DNA from: Candidatus Rubneribacter avistercoris
GTDB taxonomy: Bacteria; Actinomycetota; Coriobacteriia; Coriobacteriales; Eggerthellaceae
Direction: 5' to 3'
DNA length: 64,000 nucleotides
NCBI GenBank assembly: GCA_019115845.1
Contig: DXCU01000103.1
Location: 46,011 to 110,010 of the forward strand
Positions 26,465 through 35,635 of the stretch are shown here, in pieces (within the stretch, counting starts at the first letter, position 1; each line of letters starts with the position of its first letter). Below the pieces are notes generated by a model, which made no database searches, had not been told where the DNA came from, and saw only the letters and a list, made by a program, of their open reading frames with translations. The translations under genes and the position numbers were made by a program.

Positions 26465-26512
26465 GGCATGGTACAGCACACAGAGCGCGAAACACAAGGT
26501 AAGGACCATTCG

Positions 26513-27658
26513 GTGTACATAGCTGACCAAGAAAACCTCGAGGCGTTCGTCCAGCGCGCCATGGGATCGGCCGTGCTGGCCATCGACACGGAGTTTCTTC
26601 GAGAGAAGACGTACTACGCGAAGCTGTGCCTGATCCAGCTGGCAACGGACGACGAGACGGCCATCGTGGACCCCTTCGCCGTGGACGACCTGCGGGCGTT
26701 GGCCCCCGTTTTGGAGAACGAGGGCGTCATGAAGCTTTTCCACGCCGGCGGGCAGGATTTGGAGATCATCCTGAGGGAGGTGGGCGTGCTGCCGCGCCCC
26801 CTCTTCGACACGCAGGTGGCGGCGGCGCTTCTGGGCCACGCGCAGCAGATAGGCTACGCCGCGCTCGTGAACGCGGAGTGCGGCGTGTCGCTCAAGAAGG
26901 CCGATTCGTTCACGGACTGGTCGCGCCGCCCGCTGTCCGGCTCGCAGCTGGAGTACGCGGCCGACGACGTGGCCTATCTTCCGCGCATCTACGAGCGGAT
27001 GCGCGCCGACCTGGAGCGCAAGGGGCGGCTTTCGTGGCTCGACCGCGACTTCGCCGACATGAGCGATCCGGCGCGCTACGCTGTGGACGAGCGCAGCCGC
27101 TACCGCCGCTTGAGGCGCGTCTCGCAGCTCTCTCGCCGCCAGCTGGCGGCGGCGCGCGAGGTGGCGGCGTGGCGCGAGCTGGAGGCGCAGCGTCGCGACG
27201 TGCCGCGCAAATGGGTGATCACCGACGAGCAGGTGGTGGAGGCGTGCAAGCGCGAGCCGCGCAGCATCGACGATTTGTTCATGGTGCGCGGGCTGTCCGA
27301 CCGCCTGTCCACGCGCGACGCGCGCGCGGTGGTGGCGCTCATCGCGTCGGCCCTCGACTCGCCGCCCGACACCTGGCCTGAGCCCGACCGTTGCGGGAAG
27401 AACGAGCCGAACGTCGATGCGCAGCTGGACCTCATGATGGCGCTCGTGCGCTTGCGTGCCAGGGAGAGCGGCGTGGCGTTTCCCACATTGGCCAGCCACG
27501 ACGATCTGACGCGGGTGGCCAGGGGATATCGCGAGGGCGTGGACCTTTTGCGAGGCTGGCGGCGCGCCCTTGTGGGAGAGGAGCTGCTCGACCTTTTGGA
27601 GGGGAGGATCCTGCTTGGCTTGGACGGCGGGGAGCTGAAGGTGATCCGGGAGCGCTGA
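26513..27658 (+). CDS. rnd: Ribonuclease D
   Basis: 3'-5' exoribonuclease of the DnaQ fold that trims tRNA and other small RNA 3' ends. The DEDDy motifs are visible: VLAIDTEFLREKTY (Exo I), FHAGGQDLEIILRE (Exo II) and LEYAADDVAYLPRIYERM (Exo III). A C-terminal HRDC domain region with PRKWVITDEQVVEACKREP follows. GTG 26513 has TAAGGA seven bases upstream (381 aa) and suits the promoter position; ATG 26468 would add 15 residues. It is divergent from the lipid kinase. Confidence 0.92.
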   Translation: MYIADQENLEAFVQRAMGSAVLAIDTEFLREKTYYAKLCLIQLATDDETAIVDPFAVDDLRALAPVLENEGVMKLFHAGGQDLEIILREVGVLPRPLFDTQVAAALLGHAQQIGYAALVNAECGVSLKKADSFTDWSRRPLSGSQLEYAADDVAYLPRIYERMRADLERKGRLSWLDRDFADMSDPARYAVDERSRYRRLRRVSQLSRRQLAAAREVAAWRELEAQRRDVPRKWVITDEQVVEACKREPRSIDDLFMVRGLSDRLSTRDARAVVALIASALDSPPDTWPEPDRCGKNEPNVDAQLDLMMALVRLRARESGVAFPTLASHDDLTRVARGYREGVDLLRGWRRALVGEELLDLLEGRILLGLDGGELKVIRER

Positions 27659-27767
27659 CGGGCCGCGCGCAACGGGGCGGCGGCGCTCAGTTCACGGAAG
27701 GGTAACGGCCCTTTGGTTATCTGGCGCGGACCGCCGCCTCCGTTTCCCCGGGCGTCGAAGGTTCCGC

Positions 27768-27773
27768 TATACT
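27768..27773 (+). promoter_or_regulatory. -10 element of the zinc peptidase gene
   Basis: TATACT, about 65 bases before the coding start. The best -35 candidate (TTTCCC at 27743-27748) is 19 bases away, so the promoter is plausible but weak. Confidence 0.4.
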
Positions 27774-27836
27774 GATGCGAATGTTCGACGGCGCGCGGTC
27801 GAAGGGGCCGCGCCGCCGCCTTTCGAAAAGGAGAGT

Positions 27837-28520
27837 TTGTCAGATATGTTGCTTGGAATGAGCTATTCGTACTGGCTTTTGATCATCGTCACGCTGGCCA
27901 TCGGCGGGGCGGCCACCTGGTATGTGAACTCGCAGCTGAAAAAGTACGCGCGCGTGCCCATCTCAACGGGCCTCACCGGCGCCGACGTGGCGCGCGGGAT
28001 GCTGTCCTACTACGGCATCTCGGGCGTGGAGGTGCGCCGCGGCGCTCCGGGCCAGGACTTCTTCGACCCGCGCACGAACTCCGTCACGCTGGGCCCGGAC
28101 TCCTACGACGGGCGCTCCATCACCGCCACGGCCACGGCCTGCCACGAGGTGGGGCACGCCTACCAGTACGCCCAGGGCTACGCGCCCATGAAGGTGCGCG
28201 GCGCGCTGGTGCCGGTGGTGAACCTGGCCTCCAACGCCTGGATGCTCCTGCTTTTGATGGGCATCATCTTGAACATCGCGGGCCTGACCACGCTCGCCAT
28301 CGTCATGTACGCCGCAGTGGTGCTGTTCCAGCTGGTCACCCTCCCTGTGGAGTTCGACGCGTCGAAGCGCGCCATGGTCTATATGAGCAGCATCGCGCTG
28401 CCCCAGGCCGAGCAGGCCGGCTCGTTCAACGTGCTGCGCGCCTGCGCGCTCACCTACGTGGCCGCCGCGCTCACCTCCATCCTGCAGCTTCTGTGGCTTT
28501 TGACCCAGCGGCGCGACTAG
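27837..28520 (+). CDS. YugP-like membrane zinc metallopeptidase
   Basis: 227-aa protein of the putative neutral zinc metallopeptidase (YugP) family. A transmembrane segment at the start (about 10-28) is followed by the zinc-binding motif ATACHEVGHAYQYAQG (HExxH) near residue 104, and two more hydrophobic segments (about 133-170 and near the end). Expected substrate is a membrane or secreted protein; none is known here. The TTG at 27837 sits 3 bases after AAGGAG, while ATG 27846 sits 12 bases after it, so the start is uncertain by 9 bases. Confidence 0.85.
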   Translation: MSDMLLGMSYSYWLLIIVTLAIGGAATWYVNSQLKKYARVPISTGLTGADVARGMLSYYGISGVEVRRGAPGQDFFDPRTNSVTLGPDSYDGRSITATATACHEVGHAYQYAQGYAPMKVRGALVPVVNLASNAWMLLLLMGIILNIAGLTTLAIVMYAAVVLFQLVTLPVEFDASKRAMVYMSSIALPQAEQAGSFNVLRACALTYVAAALTSILQLLWLLTQRRD

Positions 28521-28528
28521 GCGGCGCC

Positions 28529-29914
28529 GTGGAGTCTGGAGCAACGGAGGCCAAGCAGGCGCCCGAGCCGCTGTCCGTCTCGGGCGCGATGGCGCTTGCG
28601 AAAGGCGCGCTCGAGGGCGTGGTCGTGCGCCTTCTGGGCGAGGTGTCCGAGGTGTCGGCCAAACCCGGCTACAAGGCCGTGTACTTCACCGTGAAAGACG
28701 AGCGGGCCGCGCTGCCGTGCATGATGTGGAACAACCGCTACCATGCGGCGGGCGTGGCGCTGCGCGTGGGCCAGCTTGTGGAACTGACCGGGCGTTTCAC
28801 GCTGTACGCGCCGAAGGGGCGCATGAACTTCGACGTGTTTTCGCTGGCGCTGGCCGGGGAGGGCGACCTGCGCTTGAAGGTGGCCGACCTCGCGCGGAAG
28901 CTGGAGGCCGAAGGGCTCATGGATCCGGCGCGCAAGCGGCCGCTGCCGGCGTACCCTCGCACGGTGGGCCTGGTCACGTCTCCGCGCGGGGCGGCCGTGC
29001 ACGACGTGCTGCGCACGCTGCGCCGCCGCTTCCCGCTTTCCCGCGTGCTTTTGGCGGGCGTGCCCGTGGAGGGCGCGCAGGCGCCGGCGGGCATCGTGGA
29101 GGGCATGCGGCAGGTGGTGGAGGCCGGGGCCGAGGTGGTGCTCGTGGTGCGCGGCGGCGGGTCGTTCGAGGACCTCATGCCGTTCAACGACGAGCGCCTG
29201 GCGCGCACCATCGCGCGCTGCCCCGTGCCGGTGGTCACCGGCATCGGGCATGAGCCGGACACCTCCATCGCCGACATGGTGGCCGACGTGCGCGCCTCCA
29301 CGCCCACCGCGGCCGCCGAGGCGGCCAGCCCCTCGCGCGAGAGCCTGGAGCGCCATTTCTCCGCGCGGGCGCGCTCGCTTGCGGCGTGCGCCGGGCGCGC
29401 GGTGGAGCGGGCGGAGGCCGAGGTGCGCCGCTTCTCCACGCGCCCGTTGTTTCGCGACCCGCAGCTTCTGTTCGCCGCAGAGGCCCAGACGCTCGATCTG
29501 GCATCGGAGCGTCTCTCGCGTGCCATCCCCGCCAACGTCGAGCGCGACGCGCTTTCGGTGGAGCGGCAGCGCGAGCGCCTTTCGCGCGTCCTGCCGGTCG
29601 CCGTCGAGCGCGCCCGCGCGGACGCGACGCGCGCCCGGACGCGGCTTGCGGCATGCGGCGGGTCGCTTGTGGGGCGCTTTTCCCAGGAGGCGGCCGTGGC
29701 GGCCGCGCGCCTGCACGACCTGTCGCCTCTGTCCGTGCTTGGGCGCGGGTACGCCGTCGCGCGTACGCCCGAGGGCGCGGTGGTGAGAAGCGTCCGCGGC
29801 GTGTCCGCAGGAGACGCCGTGGACGTGTCGCTGGCCGACGGCGTGTTGGCCTGCCGCGTGGAAGGAACGCGGCGCATCGATACGGAGATAATGGAGTGGG
29901 AGGACGCATCATGA
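28529..29914 (+). CDS. xseA: Exodeoxyribonuclease VII large subunit
   Basis: Large subunit of exonuclease VII, which degrades single-stranded DNA in repair. The N-terminal OB-fold has LSVSGAMALAKGALEGVVVRLLGEVSEVSAKPGYKAVYFTVKDERA. The catalytic domain has VGLVTSPRGAAVHDVLRTLRRRFP and the signature RGGGSFEDLMPFNDERLARTIARCPVPVVTGIGHEPDTSIAD. A long coiled-coil region and a C-terminal LGRGYAVAR segment follow. GTG 28529 avoids overlapping the peptidase gene (461 aa); GTG 28493 is the other option. It overlaps xseB by 4 bases. Confidence 0.95.
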   Translation: MESGATEAKQAPEPLSVSGAMALAKGALEGVVVRLLGEVSEVSAKPGYKAVYFTVKDERAALPCMMWNNRYHAAGVALRVGQLVELTGRFTLYAPKGRMNFDVFSLALAGEGDLRLKVADLARKLEAEGLMDPARKRPLPAYPRTVGLVTSPRGAAVHDVLRTLRRRFPLSRVLLAGVPVEGAQAPAGIVEGMRQVVEAGAEVVLVVRGGGSFEDLMPFNDERLARTIARCPVPVVTGIGHEPDTSIADMVADVRASTPTAAAEAASPSRESLERHFSARARSLAACAGRAVERAEAEVRRFSTRPLFRDPQLLFAAEAQTLDLASERLSRAIPANVERDALSVERQRERLSRVLPVAVERARADATRARTRLAACGGSLVGRFSQEAAVAAARLHDLSPLSVLGRGYAVARTPEGAVVRSVRGVSAGDAVDVSLADGVLACRVEGTRRIDTEIMEWEDAS

Positions 29915-30168
29915 GTGACGCTCTGGATGTCAAGCCCGTGGAGGAGCTGTCGTTTCGCGAGGCCATGGCCGAGCTTGACGGCATCGTGGGGGTGCTGGAG
30001 AGCAACACGCTGGAGCTGGAGGACAGCCTTGCCAGCTACGAGCGCGGCGTGGCGCTTCTGCGCGCGCTGCAGGGCCGCCTGGCCGAGGCCCAGCAGAAGG
30101 TGGACGTGCTCATGGGCGAGCTTGCCCCCGAGGCCGACGACGAGGCGCGCGACACCAGCCTGTCGTGA
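29911..30168 (+). CDS. xseB: Exodeoxyribonuclease VII small subunit
   Basis: Small helical subunit of exonuclease VII (85 aa). ELSFREAMAELDGIVGVLESNTLELEDSLASYERGVALLRALQGRLAEAQQKVDVL is a clear match to the XseB family. ATG 29911 overlaps the xseA stop (ATGA). The ORF-track start at 29386 runs through xseA and should be ignored. Confidence 0.95.
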   Translation: MSDALDVKPVEELSFREAMAELDGIVGVLESNTLELEDSLASYERGVALLRALQGRLAEAQQKVDVLMGELAPEADDEARDTSLS

Positions 30169-30178
30169 GCCAAGGGAA

Positions 30179-30206
30179 GGGGATGGCCGCCGTCCCCCTC
30201 GGTTTT
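30179..30206 (+). terminator. Terminator after xseB
   Basis: GGGGATGG and CCGTCCCC form an 8-bp stem (one G-T pair) with a 3-base loop, followed by CTCGGTTTT. It lies 10 bases after the xseB stop. Confidence 0.5.
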
Positions 30207-30311
30207 CGGTGAGCGGCGCGCCGCTTGCCGAAGGGGCGGCGCGTCTGGATGCGGCCCGTCCCCGCCGCGCCTAAAATGAATGTTTCAGGATAGGCAAAAG
30301 GAGGCAGGCCG

Positions 30312-31553
30312 TTGAACGTACTAGTCATCAATGCGGGATCATCTTCCTTGAAATACCAGCTGCTCAACGTGGAGCGGCAGGAGCTGCTCGCCAAGGGCAT
30401 CTGCGAGCGGGTTGGGTCGGCCGAGTCCTTCCACAAGCACGGGCTTGACGAGAACGAGCGCGTCATCGACGCGCACATGGCCGACCATGACGACGCGATG
30501 GCGCTTGTGCTGGAGTCGCTCACAAGCGGTCCCGCCAAGGCCGTGGACTCCCTGGCCGAGATAGACGCCGTCGGGCACCGCATCGTGCAGGGCGGCAAGT
30601 ACTTCGACCGATCGGTCCTCATCGACGAGGACGTCGTCGCCAAGATCGACGAGCTGGCCGAGCTGGCCCCCCTTCACAACAAGGCCGCGCTCATGGGCAT
30701 CCGCGCCTGCCAGAAGCACATGCCGGACGTGCCGATGGTGGCCGTGTTCGACACGTCGTTTTTCCAGACGCTGCCGCCGAAGGCCTACATGTACCCCTTG
30801 CCCTACGAGCTGTACGAGAAGTACGCCATCCGCAAATACGGCGCGCACGGCACCTCGCACCGCTACATCTCCGAGCGCGCGGCCGCGGTGCTCGACGAGC
30901 CGATAGACGAGCTTAAGCTCATCACGTGCCACTTGGGCAACGGCTGCTCCATCAGCGCCATCGACCATGGCGTGGCGGTGGACACCTCCATGGGCCTGAC
31001 CCCGCTCGACGGCCTCATGATGGGCACGCGCTGCGGCGCCATCGACCCGGCCATCGTGCCGTTCGTCATGGAGCACGAGGGCCTCTCGCCCGCCGAGATG
31101 AACGACCTCATGAACAAGAAGTCGGGCCTTCTGGGCATCTCGGGCATCTCCAACGACCTGCGCAGCGTGCGCGACGCCTCCGAGAAGGGCGACGAGCGCG
31201 CCATGCTGGCCTACGACATGTACTCGAACTCGGTGAAGAAGTACATCGGCCAGTACATCGCGGTCATGGGCGGGGTGGACGCCATCGTGCTCACGGCCGG
31301 CGTGGGCGAGAACTGCGAGAAGATGCGCCGCCTGATCTTCACGGGCCTGCAGCCGCTGGGCATCATCCTGGACGAGGAGAAGAACCGCCAGCGCGGCTTC
31401 GAGCGCGAGATCTCGGCCGATAGCTCCCAGGTGAAGATCATCATCATCCCCACCAACGAGGAGTACATGATAGCCCGCGACACCTACGAGATCATCCACG
31501 AGCGGGTGGGCATGGAGGACGGCGTGCACGATGCGGCCGAGATACTGATGTAG
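30312..31553 (+). CDS. ackA: Acetate kinase
   Basis: Converts acetyl phosphate and ADP to acetate and ATP, a main energy-yielding step in anaerobes. NVLVINAGSSSLKYQL at the N-terminus, DTSFFQTLP and HGTSHRYIS with the catalytic Asp/His region, and LGNGCSISAI are family signatures. The 413-aa length is slightly above the usual ~400. The start is TTG 30312 with AAGGAGG seven bases upstream; a TAAAAT at 30272-30277 could be its -10. Unusually, its partner pta is not in the same operon but converges from the other side of the HIT gene. Confidence 0.96.
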   Translation: MNVLVINAGSSSLKYQLLNVERQELLAKGICERVGSAESFHKHGLDENERVIDAHMADHDDAMALVLESLTSGPAKAVDSLAEIDAVGHRIVQGGKYFDRSVLIDEDVVAKIDELAELAPLHNKAALMGIRACQKHMPDVPMVAVFDTSFFQTLPPKAYMYPLPYELYEKYAIRKYGAHGTSHRYISERAAAVLDEPIDELKLITCHLGNGCSISAIDHGVAVDTSMGLTPLDGLMMGTRCGAIDPAIVPFVMEHEGLSPAEMNDLMNKKSGLLGISGISNDLRSVRDASEKGDERAMLAYDMYSNSVKKYIGQYIAVMGGVDAIVLTAGVGENCEKMRRLIFTGLQPLGIILDEEKNRQRGFEREISADSSQVKIIIIPTNEEYMIARDTYEIIHERVGMEDGVHDAAEILM

Positions 31554-31575
31554 CGAGCGGTTTCCCGCTCCGTTG

Positions 31576-31617
31576 AAACGCGGGGAGGCCCCTCGAAGGA
31601 GGGGCCTCCCCGCGTTT
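31576..31617. terminator. Bidirectional terminator between ackA and the HIT gene
   Basis: AAACGCGGGGAGGCCCCTC and GAGGGGCCTCCCCGCGTTT form a perfect 19-bp stem with a GAAG loop; A and T runs at the ends let it work in both directions. It separates two convergent genes. Confidence 0.9.
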
Positions 31618-31720
31618 CGGTCTTGCGCACCGGCCGTCCGCATGTCGGCAGGAGGCCGAAAGGCGGCGAAAGCGCCCTTGGTTGGGAAGGGGGGCTTTCG
31701 CCGCCCCCGGCCGGCAGGGG

Positions 31721-32077
31721 CTAGGCGCGTTGGGAGTTCTCGAAAGTGAAGCGTCCCATCTTCACGCCGCCCAGCACATGGACGTGCAGGTGGGGCACCG
31801 TGGCCGCCGAGTCCTCTCCGGTGTTGACCACGCAGCGGAAGCCCGTCTCGTCCACGCCCTTGAGGGCGGCCACCTTCGGCACGACGGACAGCAGGTGGCC
31901 CAAAAGCTCGGCCGGCACGTCGTCTTGCAGGTTGTCGTAGTGCTCCTTCGGCACGATGAGCGTGTGCACGGGGGCTTCCGGCTCGATGTCGTCGAAGGCG
32001 TAGCAGAGGTCGTCTTCGTACACCTTCGCCGAGGGGATCTCCCCGGCGACGATCTTGCAGAACAGGCAGTCGGTCAT
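31721..32077 (-). CDS. HIT family (histidine triad) nucleotide hydrolase
   Basis: 118-aa HINT-branch protein that cleaves nucleoside phosphoramidates and related adenylylated compounds. DCLFCKIVAGEIPSAKVYEDD at the start (a Cys pair often binding zinc) and the histidine triad VPHLHVHVLGG near residue 98 are clear. AAAGGA before ATG 32077 is a good ribosome site. It lies 72 bases downstream of pta on the same strand and may be co-transcribed with it. Confidence 0.94.
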   Translation of the reverse strand: MTDCLFCKIVAGEIPSAKVYEDDLCYAFDDIEPEAPVHTLIVPKEHYDNLQDDVPAELLGHLLSVVPKVAALKGVDETGFRCVVNTGEDSAATVPHLHVHVLGGVKMGRFTFENSQRA

Positions 32078-32149
32078 GGCGGTTCCTTTCGTTTCGCGGC
32101 GGCGCGAACGTTGGGTCCGCGCCGCTTGTCGGCAGTTGCGGCAGTTGCG

Positions 32150-33148
32150 CTACCTGGCCCTTTTCGCCTGGGCTTGGACGCAGGTGATGGCGATCACGCC
32201 CACGATGTCGTCGGCCGTGCAGCCGCGGGACAGGTCGTTCACCGGCGTGGCGATGCCCTGGGTGATGGGGCCGTACGCCTCGGCGCGCGCGAGGCGCTGC
32301 ACCAGCTTGTAGCCGATGTTGCCGGCGTCCAGATCGGGGAACACCAGCACGTTCGCGCGTCCGGCCACAGGGGAGTCCGGCGCCTTCGACGCGCCGACGG
32401 CAGGCACGATGGCGGCGTCGAGCTGCAGCTCGCCGTCCAGGTCGATCTCGGGCGCCAGCTCGCGGGCGATGCGCGCGGCCTCCACCACCTTCGCGGCGTC
32501 GTCGTTTTTGGCCGAGCCGTAGGTGGAATGCGACAGCAGGGCCACGGCGGGATCGGTGCCCATGAGCTCCCTCCACGACTGCGCGGAGTTCACGGCGATG
32601 TGCGCCAGCCTCTCAGCGTCGGGCTGCACCTCCAGCCCGCAGTCGCTGAACAGGAACGTGCCGTTCTCTCCCATGTCGCAGTCGGGAACGGCCATCACGA
32701 AAAACGAGCTCACCAGCTTCACGCCCGGCGCGGTGCGCAGGATCTGCAGGCTCGGGCGCAGCACGTCGCCGGTCGCGTGGCACGCGCCGGCCACCATGCC
32801 GTCGGCTTGGCCGGCCTTCACCATCATCACGCCGAAGTACAGCACGTCGTCCATGAGGGCAAGCGCCTCTTCCTCGGTCATGCCCTTGGCCCGCCTCAGC
32901 TCGAAGAGGGTCTGTGCGAAGCCTTCGCGCAGGTCGGAAGCGCGCGGGTCGATGACGCGCGCGCCGTCGAGCGCGTAGGGGCTTGCGGCGATGGCGTCCG
33001 CGTCGCCCAAGATGACGAGGTCGGCCACGTCATCGGCCAGGATGCGCTCGGCTGCGGCGAGCGTGCGCTCGTCGTCGCCTTCGGGCAGCACGATGGTTCG
33101 CTTGTCCGCCTTGGCGCGGGCGAGCATGGATTCCAGAAACGAGCTCAT
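32150..33148 (-). CDS. pta: Phosphate acetyltransferase
   Basis: Converts acetyl-CoA and phosphate to acetyl phosphate, supplying acetate kinase. This is the short (332 aa) Pta form without the N-terminal regulatory domain. Seen: RTIVLPEGDDERTLAAAERIL, GMVAGACHATGDVLRPSLQIL, and FPDLDAGNIGYKLVQRLARAEAYGPITQGIATPVNDLSRGC. ATG 33148 (MSSFLESML) with AAAGGA is the start; the listed ORF adds 67 unrelated residues overlapping the glf leader. Confidence 0.96.
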   Translation of the reverse strand: MSSFLESMLARAKADKRTIVLPEGDDERTLAAAERILADDVADLVILGDADAIAASPYALDGARVIDPRASDLREGFAQTLFELRRAKGMTEEEALALMDDVLYFGVMMVKAGQADGMVAGACHATGDVLRPSLQILRTAPGVKLVSSFFVMAVPDCDMGENGTFLFSDCGLEVQPDAERLAHIAVNSAQSWRELMGTDPAVALLSHSTYGSAKNDDAAKVVEAARIARELAPEIDLDGELQLDAAIVPAVGASKAPDSPVAGRANVLVFPDLDAGNIGYKLVQRLARAEAYGPITQGIATPVNDLSRGCTADDIVGVIAITCVQAQAKRAR

Positions 33149-33347
33149 GGCACCGTCCTTTCTTCGGCGCGCGATCTCGGGCGTCGCGGCGCCTCCTTCG
33201 CAGTTGTCCCCTTCGTATGATAATCCACGCACCGCCTCGCCTTTTCGGTAAAATAGCCTCCGGCTTACCGGACGGGGCCAAAAAGCCCGTTTCGGGACGG
33301 CGCCGCATGCGCGCCCGGGCGGTTCGACGGACAGGAAAGGTTGCACC

Positions 33348-34562
33348 ATGGGCGTGCGCTACTGCGATTTCAGGGAGCTTGACAAGGGCGATTTCGACGC
33401 CGTGGTCGTCGGCAGCGGCTTTGCCGGGGCCGTGGCGGCGCGCGAGCTGGCCGAGCGCGGCGGCAGGCGCGTGCTCGTCATCGAGAAGCGCGGCCATATC
33501 GGCGGCAACATGTACGACGAGCTGGACGAGGCCGGCATCCTCGTGCACCGCCATGGGCCGCACATCTTCCACACCGACGACGCGCGCGTCTTTAGCTACG
33601 TGCGGCGCTTTTCCGATTGGCGCGACTACGAGCACGAGGTGCTGGCCGACTGGTACGGCACGTACCTGCCCGTGCCGTTCAACAAAAACTCCCTGGAGGT
33701 CGCCTTCGGGAAAGAGCGCGGCGCGCGCCTTGCGCGGAAGCTTGCGGATGTGTTCGGCGACGGACGCAAGGTGGCCATCACCGAGCTGCGCGCCCAGAAC
33801 GATCCGGAGCTGGCCGAGGTCGCCGACTTCGTGTACGAAAACGTGTTCCTCTGCTACACGCAGAAGCAATGGGGCCTCACCCCCGAGGAGGTGGATCCGT
33901 CGGTCACGGCGCGCGTGCCCGTGTTCGTTTCGCGCGACAACCGCTACTTCCAAGACGCCTACCAGGGCGTGCCGGCTAAGGGCTACACGGCGTTGTTCGA
34001 GCGCATGCTCGATCACGAGGGCATCTGCGTGTGCCTGGGCACCGAAGCCGAGAGCGTGTTCGATCTGGAGTTCGAAAGCGGCGAGGAGCGCGCGCCGCTT
34101 TCGGCCATCCTCATAAAGGACGCGCCCTTCGAAGGGCCCATCGTCTACACCGGCCCGCTTGACGAGCTGTTCCTGTCGCGCTTCGGCCGCCTGCCGTACC
34201 GCAGCCTGGACTTCGTCTACGAGACGCACGACGCCGAGTTCGTGCTGCCGTGCGGCACGGTGAACTTCACGGTGACCGAAGACTGCACGCGCGTCACCGA
34301 GTTCAAGCGCCTCACGGGGCAGAGGCACCCCAAGACCACCACGTGCAAGGAGTACAGCCGCCCCTACGAGGACCCGAAGTCGCAGACGCCCTACTACGCC
34401 ATCCTCTCCGACGAGAACCGGGCGCACTACGAGCGCTACCTGGCGCTCACGGAGAAGCTGCCGAACTTCCATCCGCTCGGGCGCTTGGCCGAGTACCGCT
34501 ACTACAACATGGACGTCATCGTCGGACGCGCGCTTTCGCTGGCCGACGAGCTGGTGGGTTAG
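33348..34562 (+). CDS. glf: UDP-galactopyranose mutase
   Basis: Flavoenzyme converting UDP-galactopyranose to UDP-galactofuranose for cell-surface glycans. The FAD-binding VVVGSGFAGAVAARELAERGGRRVLVIEKRGHIGGNMYD is near residue 18; HRHGPHIFHTDD and the C-terminal FHPLGRLAEYRYYNMDVIVGRAL are family signatures. 404 aa. A TAAAAT at 33249-33254 may be the -10. The next gene is a family 2 glycosyltransferase 9 bases downstream, suggesting a galactofuranose-using surface polymer. Confidence 0.95.
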   Translation: MGVRYCDFRELDKGDFDAVVVGSGFAGAVAARELAERGGRRVLVIEKRGHIGGNMYDELDEAGILVHRHGPHIFHTDDARVFSYVRRFSDWRDYEHEVLADWYGTYLPVPFNKNSLEVAFGKERGARLARKLADVFGDGRKVAITELRAQNDPELAEVADFVYENVFLCYTQKQWGLTPEEVDPSVTARVPVFVSRDNRYFQDAYQGVPAKGYTALFERMLDHEGICVCLGTEAESVFDLEFESGEERAPLSAILIKDAPFEGPIVYTGPLDELFLSRFGRLPYRSLDFVYETHDAEFVLPCGTVNFTVTEDCTRVTEFKRLTGQRHPKTTTCKEYSRPYEDPKSQTPYYAILSDENRAHYERYLALTEKLPNFHPLGRLAEYRYYNMDVIVGRALSLADELVG

Positions 34563-34571
34563 GAGGCCGCC

Positions 34572-35594
34572 GTGAAAACCGTTTCGTTCGCCATACCCTG
34601 CTACAATTCGGCCGCGTACATGGACGCGTGCATCGAGTCCGTCCTCGCTTGCGGCGACGATGTGGAGGTCATCATCGTGGACGACGGCTCGACCAAAGAC
34701 GACACGGCCGCCAAGGCCGATGCGTGGGCCGCGCGCCACTCCGACGTCGTCCGCGTCGTGCATCAGGAGAACGGGGGCCACGGCGCGGCGGTGAACGCGG
34801 GCCTCTCCAACGCCACCGGCTTGTACTTCAAAGTGGTGGATTCCGACGACTGGCTTGACGAGGCTGCCATGCGCGAGATCATGGCTTACCTGCGCGAGCA
34901 GGCGTCCCGTCCGAATCCCACCGACCTTGTGGTGGGCAACTACGTGTACGAGAAGGTGCACGAGGGAACGCGCACGGTCATGCACTACCGCAACGTCTTC
35001 CCCGAGGGCCGCGAGTTCGGCTGGGACGAGGCGGGGCACTTCGGCCAGAGCCAGTACCTGCTCATGCACTCGGTCATCTACCGCACCGAGCTTCTGCGCG
35101 AGGTCGGACTCGAACTGCCCAGGCACACGTTCTACGTGGACAACATCTTCGTGTACGTGCCGCTGCCGCATGTGAAGACCATCTATTACCGCGATGTGGA
35201 CATGTACCGCTACTTCATCGGCCGCGAGGACCAGAGCGTGAACGAGAGCGTCATGATGGGCCGCATCGACCAGCAGCTGCGCGTGACGCGCCTCATGATA
35301 GACGCGGTGCGGCTGCCCGGAGAGGTGCCCGAGAGGCGCTTGGAGCGCTACATGGAAGGCTACCTGTCCATGATGATGTGCATCTGCTCCATCTTCCTGC
35401 GCATGATAGGCACCGACGAGGCCGAAGGCAAGCGCGAGGCCATCTGGGACTATCTCAAGTGCAAAAACCCGGACGTCTACGGGCGCATTCGCCGCAGCGC
35501 GCTCAACATGGGCACGAACCTGCCCACGCAGCTGGGACGCAAGATCGGCATCACCGGTTACCGCATGGCCCAAAGGATCTTTAAGTTCAACTAG
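34572..35594 (+). CDS. Family 2 glycosyltransferase
   Basis: 340-aa GT-A fold glycosyltransferase. The nucleotide-sugar domain begins VSFAIPCYNSAAYMDACIESVL, then VIIVDDGSTKDDT, HQENGGHGAAVNAGL and VVDSDDWLDE (the DxD-like metal site). The C-terminal half is helical without obvious transmembrane segments. The start is GTG 34572 with AGGAGG five bases upstream. Pairing with glf suggests it builds a galactofuranose-containing glycan, by context only. Confidence 0.9.
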   Translation: MKTVSFAIPCYNSAAYMDACIESVLACGDDVEVIIVDDGSTKDDTAAKADAWAARHSDVVRVVHQENGGHGAAVNAGLSNATGLYFKVVDSDDWLDEAAMREIMAYLREQASRPNPTDLVVGNYVYEKVHEGTRTVMHYRNVFPEGREFGWDEAGHFGQSQYLLMHSVIYRTELLREVGLELPRHTFYVDNIFVYVPLPHVKTIYYRDVDMYRYFIGREDQSVNESVMMGRIDQQLRVTRLMIDAVRLPGEVPERRLERYMEGYLSMMMCICSIFLRMIGTDEAEGKREAIWDYLKCKNPDVYGRIRRSALNMGTNLPTQLGRKIGITGYRMAQRIFKFN

Positions 35595-35635
35595 GCGCGG
35601 GACGCGCGGCGGCGCGAAAGGAAGGGCGGACGGAC

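Noticed and set aside
26468-26512. ATG 26468 as the RNase D start
   Set aside because: It lies about where transcription would begin from the TTCACA/TATGAT promoter and has no ribosome site, while GTG 26513 has TAAGGA at ideal spacing.
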